A DNA stretch of 17,590 nucleotides from NCBI GenBank assembly GCA_003838065.1, contig QZAC01000090.1, positions 1 through 17,590 on the forward strand, given 5' to 3'. This DNA is from Methanocalculus sp. MSAO_Arc2 (GTDB lineage: Archaea; Halobacteriota; Methanomicrobia; Methanomicrobiales; Methanocorpusculaceae). The number at the start of each line of letters is the position of its first letter. The stretch's first letter is position 1. The position numbers and the translations under genes are program-made. The notes under the pieces were generated by a model. That model searched no databases. It had not been told where the DNA came from and was given only the letters and a program-made list of their open reading frames with translations. Shown piece after piece: positions 7,044-14,105 of this stretch.

Positions 7044-8150
7044 TTATGGTCTCCTGGCATAGATCACGATAAGAGCGCCAACTGCAATGAGTGGCAGAAG
7101 GACACAAACAGGTGACTCTTCAGCAGGAGGTTTACTCGTGGGCTTGAGTTCTCCAAACATCCCCTCGGGTGTGCTGCTCCTGGTGATTGAGGCAACATTC
7201 TGGCCATAGAGGTAAAACGTATCGGTTTTATCTGTATCAGGGTATGCCCTGATATAGACGGTTCCTCCATGCCCTTCGAACGTAACCGTTTCGGGCGTAT
7301 GGGTACCGCCGATATCGGCGATGTGCAGTGTGCCTGACTCATCAATATACTCGATCACCCAGTCAGCGCCAAGCAAGGTACTCAGAGTAACCGGGCCGCG
7401 TTCTGTTCTCATGACAAAGTGCGCAGGACTCTCCCGTGATGCAGTGGCAGAAGCTGAGACGATCTGCGGCGGAACAGGGGTTGAGACAGGGGGTGTCGGG
7501 GTTGGAATAATCTTTCTGTAGATCTCAAAATCAACTATCCCGATTAAACCTCTTCGATCGGCAACATGAACAGAATAGAACCCCGGATCATGAGCAGGCA
7601 CCATTGTGGAGAACCAGCCCCTTTGGCTGGTTGAGATCCATTCGGGACCAAATATAATCCGGTCTCCCTGATCATATACGGTCAGCTCCACTCCGGCAGC
7701 GCCATGATCGGCAACTTCTCCATCTATAGAAAGCCAGCCAGTGAGCTCCTGGCGGATAGGTGAAGTTATCCTGAGGGTATCACTGCGATCAATCAGATTG
7801 ACCATGAACCAGTTCCGGGCAGATCCAAGCGGATAGCTGGGTGGAGATTGTATCTCAAAACGGTAGACTCCTTCCCTGAGTCCTTTTGTATTGAAGGTGG
7901 TAGAAAAATAGCCTCCATGCTGAACGACCATGGGAAAGGTTCTGTAATACCCTAAGGGGCCTTGTACCTGAAGCGTCATCGTGACACCGGGAGGAAGATT
8001 TCTGGACTCTGCCTCGATGATAATTGGCTCACCCACATACCCGGTCAGGCTGCCGGAGGTCCTCGGCGGCCCGATGAATTGGAAAGAATATGCTCCTGCA
8101 ATCGTGACACAGAACAGGAGCACCAGGACGATCAGTACGACCTTTTTCAT
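7044..8150 (-). CDS. Secreted, C-terminally membrane-anchored protein of unknown function
   Basis: A 368-residue protein from ATG 8150. The frame runs 22 codons further to 8216, but the shorter start puts a clean signal peptide at the N-terminus (MKKVVLIVLVLLFCVTIAGA). The outer part has two beta-rich sections of roughly 100 residues each (about 22-120 and 125-212, Ig/filamin-like in feel but not identified). A Pro/Thr linker (PTPTPPVSTPVPP, about 216-228) leads to a third beta-rich section (about 235-325). A C-terminal hydrophobic helix (about 347-365) ends in a basic ARRP tail. This is the layout of a methanogen cell-surface protein anchored in the membrane outside the cell. I see no PGF-type sorting motif and no catalytic motif. 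It is the only gene between tRNA-Ser and the divergent radical SAM gene. Confidence 0.8.
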   Translation of the reverse strand: MKKVVLIVLVLLFCVTIAGAYSFQFIGPPRTSGSLTGYVGEPIIIEAESRNLPPGVTMTLQVQGPLGYYRTFPMVVQHGGYFSTTFNTKGLREGVYRFEIQSPPSYPLGSARNWFMVNLIDRSDTLRITSPIRQELTGWLSIDGEVADHGAAGVELTVYDQGDRIIFGPEWISTSQRGWFSTMVPAHDPGFYSVHVADRRGLIGIVDFEIYRKIIPTPTPPVSTPVPPQIVSASATASRESPAHFVMRTERGPVTLSTLLGADWVIEYIDESGTLHIADIGGTHTPETVTFEGHGGTVYIRAYPDTDKTDTFYLYGQNVASITRSSTPEGMFGELKPTSKPPAEESPVCVLLPLIAVGALIVIYARRP

Positions 8151-8183
8151 GATCGAAATATCATCATTATATGGTTTTAATGG
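8151..8183. promoter_or_regulatory. Short divergent promoter region
   Basis: Only 20 bases separate the surface-protein start (8150) from the radical SAM start (8171). AT-rich boxes on the - strand (CCATATAATG at 8165-8174, CATTAAAACC at 8174-8183) would start the surface-protein transcript very near its ATG, so that gene may be leaderless. The + strand promoter must overlap it; I cannot place it firmly. Confidence 0.3.
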
Positions 8184-9166
8184 TATCCCGTACTGAAGAA
8201 AAACCCGTTGCCGCATGGACTGGCAGAGATCTCATGAACAATGAGATCAGAAAAACTCTCACGATCATCCTGAAATCAGGGGGGTGCCGATGGAACCGGT
8301 GCAGAATGTGTGGCTACCGTTTTGAACGATATCCCGCAATGAACAGTGACGACCTGGCGTACCGGATGCTCTCCCAGGTCCAGTGGATTGAGAATAATTA
8401 TCGATCTGAAGAGTATGATCTGGTGAAAATCTTTTCTTCAGGCAGTATCTTTGATCAGGATGAGGTGCCAGCGAAAGTTCTAAAACGGCTTGGAACGCTC
8501 TTTTCCGGAAAAATAATTGTGGCAGAGACCCGCCCTGAGTTTATATCCGGTCCGGTGATCAGGGAGTTTCTGGAGAGCATCGATACAGGTGAACATGAGA
8601 TACCGCTCTACGTTGCAATGGGACTTGAGACGACAGATGACCAGATACGGGAGAAATCTATTGACAAGGGGTTTTTATTCGCTGATTTTATCAGGGCATC
8701 GTCTACCGCACGGAATGAAGGCGCCGGGGTCAAGGCATATCTTATGATGAAGCCACCCTTCCTCACTGAACGAGAGGCAATAGCAGATATGAAGACCTCA
8801 ATTGCGGGTGCGGCTCCCTATGCCGACCTCATCTCTATGAATCTGTGTACTGTCCAGAAAAGAACGGATCTTGAATATTACTGGAAAAGGGGTGGATACA
8901 GGCCACCATATCTCTGGAGCGCACTTGATGTCCTCCTATCAACATCCCATCCGGTCAGTTGTGATCCGGTGGGAGGGGGATACGCCCGCGGGCCGCATAA
9001 CTGTGGGGAATGTGACGCAACAATCAAAAAAGCAATTGACGAGTATTCACTCTCGTTTGATCCTGCCATTCTCAGGGAGGCATGGGAAAAAGAATGTGGA
9101 TGTATTGAAGAGTGGCGATATGTCCTGGATTATGAGATGCCCTGGTGTATGCCACTCACACGGTAG
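8171..9166 (+). CDS. raSEA: Archaeosine biosynthesis radical SAM protein (RaSEA type)
   Basis: A 331-residue radical SAM protein with the iron-sulfur motif GGCRWNRCRMCGY (C39, C44, C47; C-x4-C-x2-C spacing) preceded by the family-like lead-in PVAAWTGRD. Later blocks include FSSGSIFD, AETRPEF, AMGLETTD, KAYLMMKPPFLTE and a C-terminal Cys-rich end (HNCGEC, ECGC). In Thermococcus, RaSEA acts with ArcS: ArcS attaches lysine to preQ0 at G15 of tRNA and RaSEA cleaves the lysine adduct to leave archaeosine. No arcS is seen here. The start is uncertain among the ATGs at 8171 and 8180; neither has a Shine-Dalgarno, and the conserved N-terminus needs at least the residues after about 11. Convergent with the TIGR00300 gene. 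Confidence 0.85.
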   Translation: MVLMVSRTEEKPVAAWTGRDLMNNEIRKTLTIILKSGGCRWNRCRMCGYRFERYPAMNSDDLAYRMLSQVQWIENNYRSEEYDLVKIFSSGSIFDQDEVPAKVLKRLGTLFSGKIIVAETRPEFISGPVIREFLESIDTGEHEIPLYVAMGLETTDDQIREKSIDKGFLFADFIRASSTARNEGAGVKAYLMMKPPFLTEREAIADMKTSIAGAAPYADLISMNLCTVQKRTDLEYYWKRGGYRPPYLWSALDVLLSTSHPVSCDPVGGGYARGPHNCGECDATIKKAIDEYSLSFDPAILREAWEKECGCIEEWRYVLDYEMPWCMPLTR

Positions 9167-9232
9167 ATCTTTATAGATGGATTGGTCCAAAAAGGGAGTA
9201 CCTTCTCCTGGGATTGGACTGAGCGGAGTATG

Positions 9233-10459
9233 TCAGATAGTGTTGTTTCGGAGTGCCTTAAGTAATGCAGGAACGAATGTCCCTGCATCCGAGACAACAC
9301 CAATCGCCTGGGTTGTGCCACGATCCATCAGTTTGGTGACTGATGCCGGATTAATATCAACACAGATCGTCTTCACATATGACGGCAGACAGTTTCCAAC
9401 TGCGACCGAATGCAGAAGGGTGCCGATCATCAGTACCATCCCGCACCCCCTGATATGCGCCCTCATCGCATCCTGAGCCTCTATCACATCGGTGATCACA
9501 TCAGGAAGCGGGCCATCATCCCGTATTGAGCCTGCAAGTACATACGGAATGCCTGATAGGACACATTCGTACATGATCCCGTGTGTAATGATCCCGCGTT
9601 CAACGGCCTGAGCAATGGATCCTGCCCGCATAACCTCGCTGATCGCATAAATATGGTGTTTATGACCGCCGGTTACGAGATCGCCTGTCTTCAGGTTCAT
9701 GCCAAGTGAGGTACCAAAAATGCTGTTTTCAATATCATGGGTGGCAAGGGCATTGCCGCTGAAGAGGATATCAATGTAGCCTTCACGTATCATTGCGGCA
9801 AGTGCATCTCCTGCACCGGTATGCACGATCGCAGGACCACCGACAATGGCTACCTTTTCACCTTTTGCCTTTACTTTCAGCAACTCTTCGGCAATCTTTT
9901 TGACGATTGTCTCACTTGGCCGCTCAGACGAAACCTGCCCGTGCATAAACTCAAACATCCCGGTTTCCCTGGGTCTTTCCGGGTAGATCACGCGGACACC
10001 ATGTTCACCAATGACAACACAATCGCCCTTTCGCAACTTTGAGAGCGGAATGCAAAACGCTTTGCTCGAATCGGTATCAACCACAAGAATACAGTCCATC
10101 TCGATATCTTCAACAGGGATCCATTCATCCTGGTACCGGAGATATGTCGGATGATTTGTTGTTGAGTAAAATCCTTTTGGAACAACACGATCGGCTTCTG
10201 CTGAGACCAGTCTGATATTGTCAGCCTCAATCAGTCGTACACCATACCGGTGCAGTTCACTTGTAATAAGGTCCAGTTTTTCTTCCGTTGCTGCAGTGAT
10301 CAGCAGCCGGGCATAACTTGTGTCAGTTTTTCGCTTTCCAACGTCAAAGGTAATGATCTCAAAATCTCCACCCATATCCATAACACGATCAAACACCCGT
10401 GTCATGATGCCCGAATCAATGATATGACCCTCGAGTTCGATCTCACGCGAATGGTCCAT
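9233..10459 (-). CDS. TIGR00300 / LOR-SDH-like protein, possible ornithine cyclodeaminase
   Basis: A 408-residue protein strongly resembling the conserved archaeal TIGR00300 family: REIELEGHIIDSG near the start, TTNHPTYLR (about 100-108), GGPAIVHTGAG (about 205-215), the long TGGHKHHIYAISEV block, VLAGSIRDDGPLPDVI and HSVAVGNCLPS. The C-terminal part has a Rossmann-like feel and the family carries a lysine-oxoglutarate reductase/saccharopine dehydrogenase-like (LOR/SDH) label. The homologous C-terminal domain of cyanobacterial AgrE/ArgZ has ornithine cyclodeaminase activity, making proline and ammonia, so that role is plausible, but it is inferred. A TATA box about 25 bases before the ATG suggests its own, leaderless transcript, although cobY lies only 51 bases upstream on the same strand. 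Confidence 0.85.
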   Translation of the reverse strand: MDHSREIELEGHIIDSGIMTRVFDRVMDMGGDFEIITFDVGKRKTDTSYARLLITAATEEKLDLITSELHRYGVRLIEADNIRLVSAEADRVVPKGFYSTTNHPTYLRYQDEWIPVEDIEMDCILVVDTDSSKAFCIPLSKLRKGDCVVIGEHGVRVIYPERPRETGMFEFMHGQVSSERPSETIVKKIAEELLKVKAKGEKVAIVGGPAIVHTGAGDALAAMIREGYIDILFSGNALATHDIENSIFGTSLGMNLKTGDLVTGGHKHHIYAISEVMRAGSIAQAVERGIITHGIMYECVLSGIPYVLAGSIRDDGPLPDVITDVIEAQDAMRAHIRGCGMVLMIGTLLHSVAVGNCLPSYVKTICVDINPASVTKLMDRGTTQAIGVVSDAGTFVPALLKALRNNTI

Positions 10460-10481
10460 AGGTACTAATCAGCAGATTTCG

Positions 10482-10490
10482 TTATATGTA
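10482..10490 (-). promoter_or_regulatory. TATA box giving a leaderless transcript of the TIGR00300 gene
   Basis: The - strand reads TACATATAA, centred about 27 bases before the ATG at 10459, so the predicted start site coincides with the start codon. No Shine-Dalgarno is seen, which agrees with leaderless translation. Confidence 0.5.
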
Positions 10491-10510
10491 TTCTGACTGT
10501 TGTTTCGGAA

Positions 10511-11128
10511 CTAAACGACACGATGATGTCGATCCATCACCTGGTGAAAGTGATCGTGGAGCAGTGCAAGTTCCGATCGGGTGTTTACATTAAATACAAG
10601 CCCGGGTTCATGTAAAAGAAGCTTCAGTTCCTCCTGCTCCTGATGCATCCGCGATCCATTCATGATGTTGATTCCGGCCGGGCTTGCGGGAATGCCATCG
10701 ACATCCAGCTGATACCGTGGCTCTGTCCCATACTCATTGCATAGCGAGAGAGGAACCCATGTGGAGCAGGCATCCATGCCAGAATCCTGATAGGCATCAT
10801 GTATCGCGCGTATCGTACCTGCACGAAGGCAGGGGATATCAGAGACAGATATAAAAAAAGCGCCATCTTCCCCCAGAACTTCAACTGCCATCGAGAGATC
10901 GTTCAAATAACCAAGACCCTCAGTTGAGACAAAGGTAAGATCGTTGGTCCTGCACCAGTTTTTTGTATATGGTGTCCTCTCTGAAGTCACAATAACGGGG
11001 TTGAAACCTGCTGTCCGGTATGCGTCAATAACCCAGGATATCATCGGCCGATCAGCAATCCGGACAAGCGGTTTTTCACCCATATTAAGACGTGATCCCT
11101 CTCCACCTGCCATTATCAAGACGCGCAT
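10511..11128 (-). CDS. cobY: NTP:adenosylcobinamide-phosphate guanylyltransferase
   Basis: A 205-residue nucleotidyltransferase that opens with MRVLIMAGGEGSRLNMGEKPL, the nucleotide-binding loop of the archaeal CobY family, then RPMISWVIDAYRTAGF, and ISVSDIPCL (about 93-101), where the DxP carries the metal-binding Asp. CobY is the archaeal, non-homologous replacement for the GTP transferase half of bacterial CobU: it activates adenosylcobinamide phosphate with GMP so that the nucleotide loop can be joined. Its start overlaps the end of cobD by 13 bases, so the two are translationally coupled, which supports the cobamide assignment of both. Methanogens need cobamides for methyl transfer by Mtr. 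A MobA-like transferase is the alternative but fits the context less well. Confidence 0.88.
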   Translation of the reverse strand: MRVLIMAGGEGSRLNMGEKPLVRIADRPMISWVIDAYRTAGFNPVIVTSERTPYTKNWCRTNDLTFVSTEGLGYLNDLSMAVEVLGEDGAFFISVSDIPCLRAGTIRAIHDAYQDSGMDACSTWVPLSLCNEYGTEPRYQLDVDGIPASPAGINIMNGSRMHQEQEELKLLLHEPGLVFNVNTRSELALLHDHFHQVMDRHHRVV

Positions 11129-12123
11129 GCAGATAATGCCTCCAGAAGCACCTGGTTCTCATCTTCAGTTCGAACGGCTACACGTATCGATTCGGGGAGG
11201 CCAAACGATGTGCAGTCCCTGACGAGGACGCCCTTTGCCAGCAGTTCAGCTGTGAGTTCCGATGCCTGCCTGCCTGTATTGATGAGAATATAATTTGTAT
11301 CCGATTGATGGGGTGTAAATCCAAGAGATTGGATGCTTTTACCCAGGGATTCCCGATTGCGTGCAATAAACTGCCTGGATTGTTCCAGATCCGAGAGATG
11401 GCGGATCGCAGAGATTGCAAAGATTTCAGCATACCTGTTGACTGTCCAGGGTGGACGGGTTCTCTCAATTGCATCAATGAGTTCTGGATCTCCGAAGCCA
11501 AAGCCAAAACGTATGCCCGGAACAGCAAATGATTTTGTGAGGGATCGAAGGACGAAAAGATCGGGATCCCGCAGATCTGCCACGCTTGCACGCGGATCTG
11601 CAAGATCGATGAACGCCTCATCGAGAAAAAGGGATGAACCCATCTCTCTGCAATCATTGAGGATATCCAGAATATCGTTTTTTTGAAGAAGTACACCGGT
11701 CGGGTTATTCGGGTTGCAGAGGTAGCGGACGGTTGCACCTGCTGAAGGAGTGTCGGTAATGATTCCCCCTGCAAGAAGCACAGACTGCGCATATTCACCA
11801 AAAGTGGGGCCCTCTATACATGCGATTGATCCGGGAGGAACCATGACCTGCGCATAGATCCGGATGAGTTCAACTGAGCCATTTCCAACAGCAATTTCTG
11901 CCGTATCCCGGTTAAATACCGATCCAATGGCTTCTTTTAATTCGGCATAGGTATCATCAGGGTAGGCACCGAGGTCACATGACTCAGGAGACCAGTCTAT
12001 GCGGGGCGGAAACGGGTTCATGCTGGCGCTAAAATCAATGATCTCTGTGTGCCTTCCATCTGCACGAATTCTCCTGATAAAACCTCCATGTTCCTGTTTT
12101 TGTGGAATCTTCCGTATTTTCAT
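11116..12123 (-). CDS. cobD: L-threonine-O-3-phosphate decarboxylase
   Basis: A 335-residue PLP-dependent class I/II aminotransferase-fold protein: HGGF (about 12-15), IDFSASMNPFPP (29-40), GNGSVELIR (80-88), CNPNNPTG (136-143), DEAF (168-171) and the PLP lysine K197 in SLTKSFAVPGIRFGF. CobD and HisC share this fold. CobD is preferred because of HGG plus DFSASMNP and because cobY overlaps its end by 13 bases. It would make (R)-1-amino-2-propanol O-2-phosphate for the cobamide side chain. The frame runs four codons upstream to a GTG at 12135, but GGGTGG eight bases before ATG 12123 makes that the likelier start. Confidence 0.88.
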   Translation of the reverse strand: MKIRKIPQKQEHGGFIRRIRADGRHTEIIDFSASMNPFPPRIDWSPESCDLGAYPDDTYAELKEAIGSVFNRDTAEIAVGNGSVELIRIYAQVMVPPGSIACIEGPTFGEYAQSVLLAGGIITDTPSAGATVRYLCNPNNPTGVLLQKNDILDILNDCREMGSSLFLDEAFIDLADPRASVADLRDPDLFVLRSLTKSFAVPGIRFGFGFGDPELIDAIERTRPPWTVNRYAEIFAISAIRHLSDLEQSRQFIARNRESLGKSIQSLGFTPHQSDTNYILINTGRQASELTAELLAKGVLVRDCTSFGLPESIRVAVRTEDENQVLLEALSACAS

Positions 12124-12131
12124 CTGATAAG

Positions 12132-12137
12132 CCACCC
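12132..12137 (-). promoter_or_regulatory. Shine-Dalgarno deciding the cobD start
   Basis: GGGTGG on the - strand, 8 bases before ATG 12123. The alternative GTG at 12135 would sit inside it. Confidence 0.55.
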
Positions 12138-12168
12138 TGATTTGTTATTGCATGTGTCTTCAACAGAG

Positions 12169-12180
12169 TAAATATTTTGG
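12169..12180 (-). promoter_or_regulatory. Probable TATA box of cobD-cobY
   Basis: The - strand reads CCAAAATATTTA. A start about 25 bases on, near 12148, gives a leader of about 25 bases that contains the cobD Shine-Dalgarno. Confidence 0.45.
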
Positions 12181-12267
12181 CTCATACTCAATTTAGATTG
12201 TATTGTTTCAGATAAAAGAGTTCTGGAGAGGCCTCATAGATAGTCGGGAGTGGCCACATACCAAAGC

Positions 12268-12293
12268 CTGAAGAGAACACATCAACTCTTCGG
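12268..12293. repeat. Inverted repeat upstream of the cdrS-like/ftsZ2 promoter
   Basis: CTGAAGAG and CTCTTCGG form an 8-base stem (one T-G wobble if RNA) around a 10-base loop. It ends 18 bases before the TATA box at 12311, so it lies outside the transcript and could be an operator if it matters. It may be chance. Confidence 0.35.
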
Positions 12294-12310
12294 GAGATAT
12301 TTTTCATAAA

Positions 12311-12320
12311 GTATATATAC
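12311..12320 (+). promoter_or_regulatory. Strong TATA box of the cdrS-like/ftsZ2 operon
   Basis: GTATATATAC, a perfect palindrome in an AT-rich setting. Transcription would start near 12341, leaving a leader of about 86 bases that includes the AGGAGG Shine-Dalgarno of the ribbon-helix-helix gene. Confidence 0.55.
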
Positions 12321-12392
12321 AATGGTGATGTATCTACAAGCATCTGATGTTAAAATCAGACTAATGTACGCTAGATGTCTGACATATGACAT

Positions 12393-12404
12393 TCATATAT
12401 ATGA
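12393..12404. promoter_or_regulatory. Second AT palindrome, TCATATATATGA; possible operator or alternative TATA box
   Basis: A perfect 12-base palindrome in the presumed leader, 82 bases after the TATA palindrome at 12311 and close to a CATATG at 12383-12388. Used as a TATA box it would start transcription at about the ATG and lose the Shine-Dalgarno, so an operator role (for example autoregulation by the ribbon-helix-helix protein) is at least as likely. Neither is proven. Confidence 0.35.
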
Positions 12405-12416
12405 CGATTGTTGGAC

Positions 12417-12422
12417 AGGAGG
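12417..12422 (+). promoter_or_regulatory. Shine-Dalgarno deciding the ribbon-helix-helix gene start
   Basis: AGGAGG four bases before ATG 12427. The frame is open to an ATG at 12322, but that start would lie before the predicted transcript begins. Confidence 0.6.
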
Positions 12423-12426
12423 AAAA

Positions 12427-12606
12427 ATGGACAGGATCACAATTCGGTTACCCAGACAACAGATCGAGATGCTGGAAAAACTGGTTGCGGCTGGAGAATT
12501 TCCGACACTATCTGAAGCGGTACGATATGCGGTTCGGGAACTCCTTTCAAAGCATGGAGACAGGGTAATGCGAGAGAGCGATCAGATCATGTCCTTAAAA
12601 TTATAA
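12427..12606 (+). CDS. cdrS: Ribbon-helix-helix DNA-binding protein, CdrS-like
   Basis: A 59-residue protein with the MetJ/Arc/CopG pattern: a basic amphipathic strand (MDRITIRLP) that would contact DNA as a dimer, then helix 1 (about 10-20, QQIEMLEKLVA), a turn (GEFPTLSEAVRYAV) and helix 2. It ends 15 bases before ftsZ2 on the same strand. In haloarchaea the ribbon-helix-helix regulator CdrS is encoded next to ftsZ2 and controls ftsZ2 and cell division. The size, fold and position here fit the same role, so the symbol is given on context rather than on a sequence comparison. No CdrL-like second gene is present. AT palindromes upstream are candidate sites for self-regulation. Confidence 0.75.
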   Translation: MDRITIRLPRQQIEMLEKLVAAGEFPTLSEAVRYAVRELLSKHGDRVMRESDQIMSLKL

Positions 12607-12621
12607 AAGAGGGGTAGTACG

Positions 12622-13767
12622 ATGCAGACAATCATAAATGAAGCTCTAAAGCACGCAGAACTGGATAAAGAACGTCTTAAATCTTCCATTATTGATGATG
12701 ACGATATGCTTGGAAATCCACGCATCGTCATTATCGGGTGTGGCGGTGCCGGAAACAATACGGTCAACCGGCTCCATCACATGCAGGTATCAGGTGCTGA
12801 AACAATCGCGATCAACACAGATAAACAGCACCTTGATATGGTTCAGTCTGATAAGCGCGTACTGATCGGCAAATCATTGACAAAAGGGTTAGGAGCAGGC
12901 GGTTTCCCTGATGTTGGCAGACGCGCAGCCGAGATGGCACGGCCCACACTTGAGGGGCTTCTCGAGTCAGCTGATCTGGTATTTGTCACAGCTGGAATGG
13001 GTGGGGGGACTGGAACCGGATCCGCTCCTGTCGTCGCACAGATTGCAAAAGAACAGGGTGCAATCGTTGTGGCTATGGTGAGTTATCCCTTCCAGGTTGA
13101 GAAGGCTCGCATGCTCAAAGCAGAAGAGGGACTGGAATCCGTACGAAATGCAGCAGATTCGGTCATTGTCCTTGACAACAACAGGCTCAAAAGTTTTGTT
13201 CCAAACCTCCCACTTGGCCAGGCATTCTCAGTGATGGATCAGCTGATCTCTGAGACCGTCAAGGGTATCAGCGAAACGATCACCGAGCCATCACTCATCA
13301 ATATCGATTATGCCGATGTTCGTGCAACGATGAGCAAGGGAGGTCTTGCAGTAATGCTCGTTGGTGAAAGCAAGCAACAGAACAAGGCAGATAGTGTTGT
13401 CCGTGAATGCCTGGACCACCCACTTCTGGATATTGATTATCGCGGTTCGACCGGATGCCTCATCCACATCACAGGTGGCAACGACCTCACACTGCATGAT
13501 GCAGAAGAGATCGCGAGCCAATTAACCTATGAGCTCGATCCCCATGCAGATGTGATCTGGGGTGCGCGCGTCAGGAATGATTATGAAGGGAAAGTTCGTG
13601 TCATGGCTATCATGACCGGTGTACAGAGTCCGCAAATACTTGGGGGGCGTCCAAGTTTCTCCGTTCAGTCAACCAGCCTCAAAACAGCCAATATGGCTTC
13701 AGCCCGCAGTGGAGGAAGAGGTTTTGCAGATGCCCGGTCAGGTAGTCTCCTTGATTGGGTGATGTAA
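12622..13767 (+). CDS. ftsZ2: Cell division protein FtsZ2
   Basis: A 381-residue tubulin-superfamily GTPase. [13 protein letters not shown] (39-51) and the tubulin signature [10 protein letters not shown] (127-136) bind GTP; the synergy loop shows N227, D229 and D232 in [11 protein letters not shown], needed for hydrolysis across the filament interface. The sequence resembles FtsZ2 rather than FtsZ1: [38 protein letters not shown] and [28 protein letters not shown]. In haloarchaea FtsZ2 drives ring constriction while FtsZ1 organises the site. After about residue 342 a variable linker ends in a short conserved-looking tail, SLLDWVM, a likely partner-binding peptide. GAGGGG lies 7 bases before the ATG. 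Confidence 0.96.
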   Translation: MQTIINEALKHAELDKERLKSSIIDDDDMLGNPRIVIIGCGGAGNNTVNRLHHMQVSGAETIAINTDKQHLDMVQSDKRVLIGKSLTKGLGAGGFPDVGRRAAEMARPTLEGLLESADLVFVTAGMGGGTGTGSAPVVAQIAKEQGAIVVAMVSYPFQVEKARMLKAEEGLESVRNAADSVIVLDNNRLKSFVPNLPLGQAFSVMDQLISETVKGISETITEPSLINIDYADVRATMSKGGLAVMLVGESKQQNKADSVVRECLDHPLLDIDYRGSTGCLIHITGGNDLTLHDAEEIASQLTYELDPHADVIWGARVRNDYEGKVRVMAIMTGVQSPQILGGRPSFSVQSTSLKTANMASARSGGRGFADARSGSLLDWVM

Positions 13768-13778
13768 CAAAAATATTC

Positions 13779-13803
13779 TTTTTCATCTTAATATCCGTTT
13801 TTT
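13779..13803 (+). terminator. Oligo-T terminator after ftsZ2
   Basis: T runs of five (13779-13783) and six (13798-13803) follow the ftsZ2 stop within 40 bases, the usual archaeal signal. This suggests the following gene is transcribed separately. Confidence 0.5.
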
Positions 13804-13839
13804 AGCACAAAAAAGGCTCCTCTTTAGCAGACGCGATAC

Positions 13840-13850
13840 TTTTAATAATA
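13840..13850 (+). promoter_or_regulatory. TATA box for the small ORF/coiled-coil gene pair
   Basis: TTTTAATAATA after the ftsZ2 terminator. Transcription would start near 13870, about 90 bases before the small ORF and 235 before the coiled-coil gene. Confidence 0.45.
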
Positions 13851-13887
13851 TCCCTATCCTTTATCTATAGAAAGTCGTATCACTGCC

Positions 13888-13918
13888 TCTGGCACAGGCA
13901 CCATCTTCTGCCTCCAGA
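13888..13918 (+). other. Leader hairpin before the small ORF
   Basis: TCTGG/CCAGA (5 pairs) outside and AGGCA/TGCCT (5 pairs) inside, with a 3-base bulge on the left arm and an 8-base loop. It falls near the start of the predicted transcript, with no T run after it, so it is not an obvious terminator. Confidence 0.4.
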
Positions 13919-13959
13919 ATCAAGCGTAATATGGCTTTTCGTATCGGAGGTTGAACAGA

Positions 13960-14103
13960 ATGGTTTACTTATATCGGCACTCGGACGAGTTGCCGTCTGT
14001 TTTTTCGGTCCTTTCATTCCTGAAAGAGAAACATCCAGGTATGTGCCATAGAAGAAGCATTCACTCAACCAGAGGTAACGTATCGACATTTGAGGATTGT
14101 TGA
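13960..14103 (+). CDS. Possible 47-residue small protein or leader peptide
   Basis: The ORF encodes 47 residues beginning MVYLYRHSDELPSVFSV and rich in Ser, His and Arg. It has one of the best Shine-Dalgarno sequences of the window: GGAGG at 13946-13950, nine bases before the ATG. It stops two bases before the ATG of the coiled-coil gene, so termination could hand ribosomes to that gene. This arrangement is the reason to list it. I recognise no family, its composition is not clearly protein-like, and antisense or chance reading cannot be excluded. It fills what would otherwise be a 330-base gap after ftsZ2. Confidence 0.35.
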   Translation: MVYLYRHSDELPSVFSVLSFLKEKHPGMCHRRSIHSTRGNVSTFEDC

Positions 14104-14105
14104 GC

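Noticed and set aside
9167..9232. A bidirectional terminator hairpin between the convergent radical SAM and TIGR00300 genes
   Set aside because: Only a 4-pair GGAG/CTCC stem is present, with no long T run on either strand.
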